Shown here one piece after another: positions 7,146 to 11,346 of a stretch of DNA of 12,391 bases. The stretch comes from Candidatus Omnitrophota bacterium (lineage in GTDB: Bacteria > Omnitrophota > Gorgyraeia > Aquiviventales > Aquiviventaceae): positions 1 to 12,391 of the forward strand of contig JACQRA010000097.1 of assembly GCA_016206725.1 (NCBI GenBank). Direction: 5' to 3'. The translations under genes and the position numbers were made by a program. The notes beneath the pieces are model-generated. The model made no database searches. It saw only the letters and a list, made by a program, of their open reading frames with translations, and was not told where the DNA came from. Numbering within the stretch: position 1 is the first letter of the stretch; each line of letters opens with the position of its first letter.

Positions 7146-7429
7146 AGAGTGCCCAACAAAATACCGACATGGCCGCGTTGCGCGCGCCAGCCAGCCAGAT
7201 GCGAGGAACGACGACGACGGCGTATAAGGGAGACCGATACGTCGAGGAGGAGGGACGACGCAGATGGCTGGCTGCCGCCGCAACCCTGTGGGCTGGGCGG
7301 ACTGGCGTCGCCGCGCGGCGTCGTTCGTCGTCGCCATACTTCTGTGCATCAGTATGCCGTCCTCCTCACTCCTGGCGCGGCTCGTCATTGCGCCCAGCGC
7401 GACCGTGTGGGTATTTTGTTGGGCACTCT
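7146..7429. mobile_element. 284-bp fold-back (MITE-like) element with perfect 20-bp terminal inverted repeats
   Basis: The first 20 bases (AGAGTGCCCAACAAAATACC, 7146-7165) recur exactly inverted at 7410-7429. Inside these, similarity continues imperfectly (about 15 of the next 21 positions, several differences being C/T), with a further match around GACGGC farther in, so the whole segment can fold back. It separates pilM from pilN, which are normally adjacent; the last two bases of the pilM TAG stop belong to the element and its other end stops two bases before the pilN ATG. No clear target duplication is visible and no transposase is encoded. Alternative: an invertible segment. Confidence 0.8.
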
Positions 7430-7431
7430 AA
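7264..7431 (+). CDS. Candidate small membrane peptide inside the fold-back element
   Basis: A 55-codon plus-strand frame, the only such candidate opposite to the operon. ATG at 7264 is preceded by GAGGAGGAGGG with a spacing of about nine bases. The product has a basic, Trp-containing N-terminus (MAGCRRNPVGWADWRRR) and then a long hydrophobic stretch (SFVVAILLCISMP... LVIAPSATVWVFCWAL). It ends one base beyond the inverted repeat, whose last codons give VFCWAL. The mirror arm, read in the PilN frame, also gives VFCWAL. No promoter is recognised and no family is known; it could equally be a by-product of GC-rich repeat sequence. Confidence 0.25.
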   Translation: MAGCRRNPVGWADWRRRAASFVVAILLCISMPSSSLLARLVIAPSATVWVFCWAL

Positions 7432-8474
7432 GTCCGCAAGGCTAAGCCGTAGGCGATCGCAAATTGGTTTGACACCCGCTGAGCGAACGGCCATGGGGTC
7501 ACGGGCTGCGTGAGGTGTTTCTTCAAGGCCTCCAGCAGCCCGCCTGACTGGCTGAGGCCCCCGCTCAGAACCAGGTGACTGGGAGACGGCCCGAAATGAC
7601 TCTCAAAGAAATCAAATGACAACTGCAGTTCTTCAATGAGCGCTTCACACCCGCTCGCCAACGCCTCGAGTGCCTGCGGGTTGGGCAGGGCGCTCTGTTT
7701 CAATTGGCTCGCCGCATCAGCCGGATCAAGTCCTAATTGGTCGGCGACGTGACGGATCAATTTCTCCGCTCCCCAGGGGATATCGCGGACCAGGTAGGGG
7801 AGGCCGTTTTTCAAGACGACCAGGTTGGTCCATTGAGCGCCGAGGTTGACGAGGGCCGGAGTCTCCGAAGGTCCCGTCCCGTTGGCGTGCTCAAGAAAGG
7901 CGTTCGTCAGCGCCAACGCATCCACGTCCACGGCCGTCACCTCGAATCCCGCTTGTTTCACCCACCCGAGCCGCCGATCGAGGAAATCCCGTTTGCACGC
8001 GACCATCAGCGCCCACATTTTGCTGCCTGAAGAGCCGAGGATCACGCCATCCAACACCACATCCTGCACGTTGAACGGCAGCGACCGTTGGGCTTCATAG
8101 GGAAGCGCCTGTCGAAACTCCGCAGGGGTCAGCGCCGGCATTTCCACCACGCGCATAATCACCCACTGGCCGCTCACGGCCACCGCCACCCCTTTGAGAT
8201 GCGAAACCGGCAAACCATGGAGCGCTTGTTGGATCGCTTGAGGGATCTGCGCCTCTTGGCTTGGGGAGCCTGGGGGGATCTCCACGCACTGCTGGCCGAG
8301 GACACGACGACCGCCGAGGGCCTTGTGAGAACCGAGCGCCACCGCCTTCACAGAGGAGGATCCCACATCGAGTCCAATGGTGAGCTTGGCTTCTTTCGGT
8401 TTGATCGCGACGAGTCGCCTGAGGGCCCGCCACGTCGTTTGGAGGAGGGGCGGCACGGTAAGGGGTGACGGCAT
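7428..8474 (-). CDS. pilM: Type IV pilus assembly protein PilM (actin-like ATPase fold)
   Basis: Cytoplasmic actin/FtsA-like protein that binds the N-terminal tail of PilN and couples the cytoplasmic motor to the alignment complex. 348 residues from ATG at 8474; a TTG two codons upstream is not favoured. After about 30 extra N-terminal residues come the phosphate-1 loop GLDVGSSSVKAVAL, the family stretch LPYEAQRSLPFNVQDVVLD, the phosphate-2 region LVNLGAQWTNLVVLKNG and the adenosine loop LVLSGGLSQSGGLLEAL, ending YGLALRT. Spaced 9 bases after pilW with no obvious ribosome site. Its stop codon is completed by the terminal bases of the fold-back element, so the original C-terminus could have been slightly different. 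Confidence 0.96.
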   Translation of the reverse strand: MPSPLTVPPLLQTTWRALRRLVAIKPKEAKLTIGLDVGSSSVKAVALGSHKALGGRRVLGQQCVEIPPGSPSQEAQIPQAIQQALHGLPVSHLKGVAVAVSGQWVIMRVVEMPALTPAEFRQALPYEAQRSLPFNVQDVVLDGVILGSSGSKMWALMVACKRDFLDRRLGWVKQAGFEVTAVDVDALALTNAFLEHANGTGPSETPALVNLGAQWTNLVVLKNGLPYLVRDIPWGAEKLIRHVADQLGLDPADAASQLKQSALPNPQALEALASGCEALIEELQLSFDFFESHFGPSPSHLVLSGGLSQSGGLLEALKKHLTQPVTPWPFAQRVSNQFAIAYGLALRT

Positions 8475-8483
8475 GATCAAGGA

Positions 8484-9182
8484 TTAAGGATTGCGTAATC
8501 TCACCTGGGTTCTCAAGGGAGACGGGGTCGTGCTCAGTCCGCCGGTGGCGATCTGCTGTGAACTCAGTCGATTTTCCAACCGGATCGTCACGGTCTTCGC
8601 GCTGTCCGCATAGTCGACCTGAAAGGTCTGGACATCGTTGGAGAGCGTGCGGCAGCCGCTGAAATCCGTGATCCCCGCATCCGAGCCGTCGGCGGGTGTG
8701 GACTGGCACCGAAGCAAACGGGCGTGCTGTGCATCGGTGGTATCCAGGAGGTAGTGGACCCAGCCCAAGGTCGTGGTGTCGTTGCCCCAACAAATGCCTC
8801 CGCACGCGACCTCATCGTAGTTCCTCGCGATGCGGAAATTCAGCCGAGCGGCACTGGTGAAATCTTGATCTTGGGTCGTCGTGGGCGAGTCAATGTCGCC
8901 TGCCTCGCGCAATTCCTTGACCATGGCATCCAGGGCGCGACGGGCCTGCTGTTGGACATAGGTGTACGCCTCGGAGGTGACGAATGCGCGCTGGTTCATG
9001 AGCAAACTGACCGCCAGCGTCCCTCCGATGGCCACAAAAATCGCCGCCGTCATGAGCAGCTCCGTGATGGTAAACCCCCTTCCGATTTTGGATTTTGGAT
9101 TTTGGATTTTGGATTGCGTGTCATGGCGTAAATCCAAAATCGCAAATCTAAAATCTAAAATAGGCCTCTTTAGGTGCGGCAT
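8484..9182 (-). CDS. PilW-like minor pilin with a repeat-encoded leader
   Basis: Minor pseudopilin of the PilW type, expected in the initiation complex at the pilus tip. 232 residues from ATG at 9182, which overlaps the preceding gene by 13 bases. The prepilin peptidase site is GRG/FTITELL with Glu at mature position 5 and a hydrophobic helix (LLMTAAIFVAIGGTLAVSLLM). The family-typical early stretch YTYVQQQARRALDAMVKELREAGD follows; a Cys-containing globular part and a basic C-terminus (VRLRNP) complete it. The leader is 36 residues, long for a prepilin, and most of it (ILDFRFAILDL, SKIQNPKSKI) is translated from the GATTTTG-unit palindrome. A ribosome site AAAGAGG (9163-9169) lies between the ATG and the repeat, suggesting an original start closer to the cleavage site. 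Confidence 0.88.
   Translation of the reverse strand: MPHLKRPILDFRFAILDLRHDTQSKIQNPKSKIGRGFTITELLMTAAIFVAIGGTLAVSLLMNQRAFVTSEAYTYVQQQARRALDAMVKELREAGDIDSPTTTQDQDFTSAARLNFRIARNYDEVACGGICWGNDTTTLGWVHYLLDTTDAQHARLLRCQSTPADGSDAGITDFSGCRTLSNDVQTFQVDYADSAKTVTIRLENRLSSQQIATGGLSTTPSPLRTQVRLRNP
9084..9161. repeat. GATTTTG-unit palindromic repeat within the pilW leader codons
   Basis: 9084-9115 holds four and a half tandem copies of the 7-bp unit GATTTTG; 9131-9161 holds diverged inverted copies (AATCCAAAATCGCAAATCT and on). Together they form an AT-rich palindrome in otherwise GC-rich coding sequence. All of it is translated without a stop in the pilW frame. Repeats of this composition are scattered in many unrelated genomes; that is general recollection, not a search. 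Confidence 0.88.
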
Positions 9183-9772
9183 GTCATCAAGGTCGCCAAC
9201 GTCGCGGGGGATTCGATCACGCCGTTGGCGGCAAACCCGTTACTCCCCTCCGAGGAGGTCAGCGTCGTTCCATCCCAGGCACATTCTCCCAGCGTGCGGT
9301 TGCGATGTCGCCAGCAGACCGACACGGTCAGCCGAATCGGATCATCGCCTGAACCACAGGCTACCGTGCCAGCTTCATTCTGGCAGGTTACCACCATCAG
9401 CTCCTCCGTCAACGGATTGGGTTGAAGGCTTTTCCCTCCCCCGCAGCGCTGCAACCAATCATCCCATGAGATGAGAGGATCCGTGCAGGTGCCCTGCCCT
9501 GTGGCGGCGGGCACGTCATCCGAGGGCAGTGTTGCGCACGTGGGGCTGGTGTTCTGCAACCTGAGCTGTTCCATGACGCGATTGGCATCATTGATGGCCC
9601 ATGTCAGATTTCTCGCGTGCTCCGCCAGAATCATTTGTCCAAGAAACGCCCCTAAAAATGCCGTCACCGCAATCGCCAAGATCGCGACACCGATCAGCAC
9701 CTCCGGAAGGGTAAACCCCCCCCGAGCGCTCCGCGGCTTAACACGCCAGAGGCGGATCAGTAATAAGCGCAT
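9170..9772 (-). CDS. PilV-like minor pilin
   Basis: Minor type IV prepilin, probably part of the initiation/tip complex with the PilW-like protein. 200 residues from ATG at 9772; in-frame ATGs at 9781 and 9820 would lengthen the leader to 22 or 35 residues. From 9772 the leader is 19 residues and basic (RLLLIRLWRVKPRSARGG), with cleavage at GG/FTLPEVLIGVAILAIAVTAF and Glu at mature position 5. Pro at mature position 4 and the VLIGVAILA core fit the PilV/GspI style. At least six cysteines lie in the globular part (for example SPTCATL, QRCGGG, VTCQNE), so disulfides are likely. It overlaps the upstream pilin gene by about 35 bases in another frame and lacks a clear ribosome site, so coupling is expected. 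Confidence 0.88.
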   Translation of the reverse strand: MRLLLIRLWRVKPRSARGGFTLPEVLIGVAILAIAVTAFLGAFLGQMILAEHARNLTWAINDANRVMEQLRLQNTSPTCATLPSDDVPAATGQGTCTDPLISWDDWLQRCGGGKSLQPNPLTEELMVVTCQNEAGTVACGSGDDPIRLTVSVCWRHRNRTLGECAWDGTTLTSSEGSNGFAANGVIESPATLATLMTCRT

Positions 9773-10280
9773 CCGTGGCATCGGCCGGTCCAGCCCCTGT
9801 ACAGTGACGAATTCTCCCATCTTGATCGAGGAAGAATGCCCGGGTTCCCAACGTCGCCAGCGATTCCGGATTGGCCATCAGCGTATAGCCTGTACAATTG
9901 TTCGTGCATCCGGCAGGCTGTCCGGCATACGTAAAGAGGTAGCCTTGCACCTCGCTGCCTGCCATGGACACATCAAAGGACGGAGGCCCGAAATCCGGGT
10001 CGGCGCCCGCATACATGTCCGCCTGCCAGTCTGAGGGAAAGCGGTTGTTTTGGGTCTGGAACACATGAATCGAGACCCCCAACGCCCGCAGATTGCCGAT
10101 CGCCGCCGCTTCGTTGGTCGTGGTGCGCGAGCGCAGCAAACTCGGGACTATGATCGCCGCCAGCAACGCGATGATACCGCACACGACCACCACTTCAATC
10201 AACGTGAACCCGCCAGGAGCACCTGAGGCGCTCCTGCGAGGTCGTCGCAGGAGGCGCCTCGGTCTCCGGTCCTTAGACAT
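9738..10280 (-). CDS. Second PilA-like prepilin, Arg-rich leader
   Basis: Type IVa-like prepilin, paralogue of the gene just upstream. 180 residues from ATG at 10280, preceded by TAGGA (AGT spacer); GTG at 10313 overlaps the upstream pilin gene and is less likely. The leader of 24 residues has eight Arg (RRPRRLLRRPRRS), then GG/FTLIEVVVVCGIIALLAAIIVPSLL with Glu at mature position 5. The C-terminal half aligns by eye with its paralogue: DMYAGADPDFGPPSFD, VQGYLFTY, GTRAFFLDQDGRIRHC. It ends with a Cys. The Arg-rich leader is encoded by a 36-bp near-perfect palindrome. It may be a second major pilin or a minor subunit; sequence alone does not decide. Confidence 0.88.
   Translation of the reverse strand: MSKDRRPRRLLRRPRRSASGAPGGFTLIEVVVVCGIIALLAAIIVPSLLRSRTTTNEAAAIGNLRALGVSIHVFQTQNNRFPSDWQADMYAGADPDFGPPSFDVSMAGSEVQGYLFTYAGQPAGCTNNCTGYTLMANPESLATLGTRAFFLDQDGRIRHCTGAGPADATDALITDPPLAC
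10225..10260. repeat. GC-rich palindrome inside the second pilin's leader codons
   Basis: GAGGCGCTCCTGCGA, a 5-base centre (GGTCG), then TCGCAGGAGGCGCCTC: arms match apart from one inserted base. Read on the minus strand in the pilin frame it gives the Arg-rich part of the leader peptide. It could also form a hairpin in the mRNA about 20 bases after the start codon. Confidence 0.8.
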
Positions 10281-10303
10281 ACTTCCTAGACGCTGAACGA
10301 ACC

Positions 10304-10801
10304 TCAAGCGCACGCGCCCGGAGCGGCTTCAATGGTCACCGCAGCAACCGTGGCATCCGTACAGGTCGTCCCCTCACACCGGCAGTGCCGGACGCGTCCG
10401 GACGCATCAACAAAGAAGGCACGCGAGCCGGTCGTCCCTGGATTGGCGGGCGTTGCGGTCAACGTATACGTCTGTGCTGTGACTTGCGTATAGGTATACG
10501 TATAGCCTTGCACAGTGCCCGGCCCCGTCGCATCCCCGTCAAAACCGGTCGGCCCATAGTCCGGCTCGGCATCGGTGTACATGTCCACCACCCAGTCATC
10601 GGGATATTCGTTGTTGACCGCCCGGAACATCTCAAGACCCGCGACCAGGGAGTGCACCGTACCAACTGCCGATGACTCGCCGGCCGTGGTACGACCACGC
10701 AACACGTTCGGGATCGCAATCGCCGCCAGCAAGGCGATGATCGCGACCACGATCATCACTTCAACCAAGGTAAACCCCTTACGAGAAGAAAGATGTTTCA
10801 T
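10304..10801 (-). CDS. pilA: Major-type PilA-like prepilin, first gene of the pilus operon
   Basis: Likely main pilus subunit. 165 residues from ATG at 10801, with AAGGAG nine bases upstream. The leader is short and classic (MKHLSSRKG), with cleavage before FTLVEVMIVVAIIALLAAIAIPNVL; Glu at mature position 5 and Pro at position 22 are both present. After the helix come GLEMFRAVNNEYPDDW and the block VDMYTDAEPDYGP, then VQGYTYTYTQVTAQTYTLTATP, SRAFFVDASGRVRHCRCEGTTC, and a C-terminal Cys (GACA). Four cysteines near the C-terminus suggest disulfide loops. The mature protein is about the size of a small type IVa pilin. It is preceded by a long regulated-looking leader and followed 23 bases later by its paralogue. 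Confidence 0.95.
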   Translation of the reverse strand: MKHLSSRKGFTLVEVMIVVAIIALLAAIAIPNVLRGRTTAGESSAVGTVHSLVAGLEMFRAVNNEYPDDWVVDMYTDAEPDYGPTGFDGDATGPGTVQGYTYTYTQVTAQTYTLTATPANPGTTGSRAFFVDASGRVRHCRCEGTTCTDATVAAVTIEAAPGACA

Positions 10802-10843
10802 TGGAGAGTTCTCCTTCCTGTTTGGGAGACTGCGCGCGGAACG

Positions 10844-10945
10844 TCAGGCAGGTCGTCTTGGAGGGAATGATGATGCCGTTTCCTTCCCGCCCTTCACGAC
10901 GCGACAGCGCCTCCACACCGCTGAATTGTTGACTTCCAACCGCGT
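10844..10945 (-). CDS. Candidate leader peptide with a strong ribosome site but ACG start
   Basis: AAAGGAGGTGA (10951-10961) is the best Shine-Dalgarno match in the window, yet no ATG, GTG or TTG lies at a suitable distance. An ACG at 10943-10945, eight bases after GGAGG, opens 33 codons (reading RLEVNNSAVWRRCRVVKGG after the start) ending at TGA before the pilA ribosome site. Not recognised, no conserved motif. It may be a decayed gene, a regulatory leader peptide or an accidental purine run. Confidence 0.2.
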   Translation of the reverse strand, partial: TRLEVNNSAVWRRCRVVKGGKETASSFPPRRPA

Positions 10946-10989
10946 ACGCTTCACCTCCTTTCACCCTCAAAACGTTGTGACCTCAAATG

Positions 10990-11020
10990 AAAAACGCCAC
11001 TGCCGCATGGACAATGGCGT
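10990..11020 (-). terminator. Leader terminator with competing antiterminator
   Basis: ACGCCATTG pairs with CAGTGGCGT (9 bp with one G-T pair, 9-base loop) and is followed by TTTTT, an intrinsic terminator about 190 bases upstream of pilA. Just upstream, TGCCGCATG (11035-11043) is perfectly complementary to CATGCGGCA (11001-11009), which covers the terminator loop and the first bases of its 3' arm, so the two structures exclude each other. TGCC is also part of the riboswitch-like 3' segment, so folding there could control termination. Confidence 0.75.
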
Positions 11021-11034
11021 CATCTTCTCTTCTT

Positions 11035-11246
11035 CATGCGGCAACCCAGCCACCCTGATGGCGATAGCAACAGCGTCTGATGACTTTTCGGCTTGAAATC
11101 CAGCCGGGACGCCGGACCTCAAACCTGACGCCGTTCACTCGTCTCTCCCACAGGGCCTGTGGCTTTCCTCCGCCAAACTGCATGGCGGACCCGCTTCGCT
11201 TTCTGGCGGGGGCCCCGTCTCACGACGGGTGTGGCTTTTTCGCTAG
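11035..11246 (-). promoter_or_regulatory. Candidate c-di-GMP-I (GEMM) type riboswitch, interrupted
   Basis: Segments in transcript order: AGCCACACC; a hairpin with 6-bp stem CCCGTC/GACGGG and GNRA loop GTGA (11214-11229); GGAAAGCCACAGGCCC (about 11153-11168); and GGGTGGCTGGGTTGCCG (11039-11055). The GEMM-I family has the order GGCAAACC, GNRA hairpin, GGGACGCAAAGCC, variable stem, then GGTAGCCGGGTTRCC. Order and the second half agree well; CCCTG and GCCA can pair with CAGGG and TGGC. Weak points: the 5' GGCAAACC is degenerate, ACGC before AAAGCC is not intact, a palindrome separates hairpin and AAAGCC, and the variable region is very long. It starts just after the predicted transcription start and ends in a terminator/antiterminator. 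GEMM-family switches are known upstream of pilus genes in other bacteria. It may be non-canonical, damaged, or another structured RNA. Confidence 0.5.
11169..11212. repeat. GC-rich palindromic insertion in the riboswitch-like leader
   Basis: CCGCCA (11170-11175) is matched by TGGCGG twice (11183-11188 and 11204-11209), and CCCGC (11190-11194) by GCGGG (11206-11210), giving two alternative hairpins. Removing it would join the GNRA hairpin's closing GGGG almost directly to GGAAAGCC, the order expected in a GEMM aptamer. It looks like a dispersed palindromic element; copy number elsewhere is unknown. Confidence 0.55.
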
Positions 11247-11255
11247 TGCACTTGT

Positions 11256-11285
11256 ACTATGCCACACTCCGAGAGGATCCGTCAA
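11256..11285 (-). promoter_or_regulatory. Sigma-70 promoter of the pilus operon
   Basis: TTGACG (11280-11285), 18-bp spacer ending in TGG, then CATAGT (11256-11261), an extended -10. Predicted start near 11249, only a few bases before the riboswitch-like RNA. The -35 element and spacing match the cvpA promoter in the same window. No upstream activator site is obvious. Confidence 0.7.
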
Positions 11286-11306
11286 GTACTTAATCGCAAC
11301 AAAATC

Positions 11307-11346
11307 GGGGACACAAACCAATTTCTAGAAATTGGTTTGTGTCCCC
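11307..11346. repeat. Perfect 40-bp palindrome directly after pilC
   Basis: Two 20-base arms, GGGGACACAAACCAATTTCT and its exact complement, with no spacer. The pilC TAA ends on the neighbouring base. In RNA it gives a hairpin of up to about 18 bp followed by GATTTTG, which may terminate the pilC transcript before the pilus-operon promoter. Same family as the palindrome at pilO/pilP by its outer GGGGACA-AAAC arm. Confidence 0.93.

Larger units (their letters stand above)
10802..11250 (-). other. Long 5' leader of the pilus operon (no confident protein gene)
   Basis: From the predicted transcription start to the pilA ATG. In transcript order it holds a GNRA hairpin and other riboswitch-like segments, an antiterminator/terminator pair, an orphan Shine-Dalgarno with a 33-codon frame, and finally the pilA ribosome site. 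Such a length is not needed for a simple promoter-to-gene distance and argues for RNA-level control. Confidence 0.7.

Noticed and set aside
6580..7227. Plus-strand frame of 215 codons
   Set aside because: Mirror of pilN and part of the fold-back element; His/Arg/Gln-rich composition without domains.
8095..8805. Minus-strand frame of 236 codons overlapping pilM and pilW
   Set aside because: Out of frame with two well supported pilus genes; Arg/Pro/Gly-rich shadow translation.
9084..9161. Possible CRISPR-like array because of regularly spaced GATTTTG
   Set aside because: Units are 7 bp and directly abutting with no spacers; it is a simple tandem/palindromic repeat inside a coding frame.
10779..10970. 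63-codon minus-strand frame running into pilA from TTG
   Set aside because: The TTG lies upstream of the Shine-Dalgarno, so the ribosome site would be inside the frame, and it overlaps the pilA start; no family resemblance.
11035..11246. Cobalamin riboswitch as explanation for the pilA leader
   Set aside because: GCCAC and GGAAAGCC are present, but the order of B12-box elements is not, and pilus genes are an unlikely target; a GEMM-like reading explains more of the sequence.
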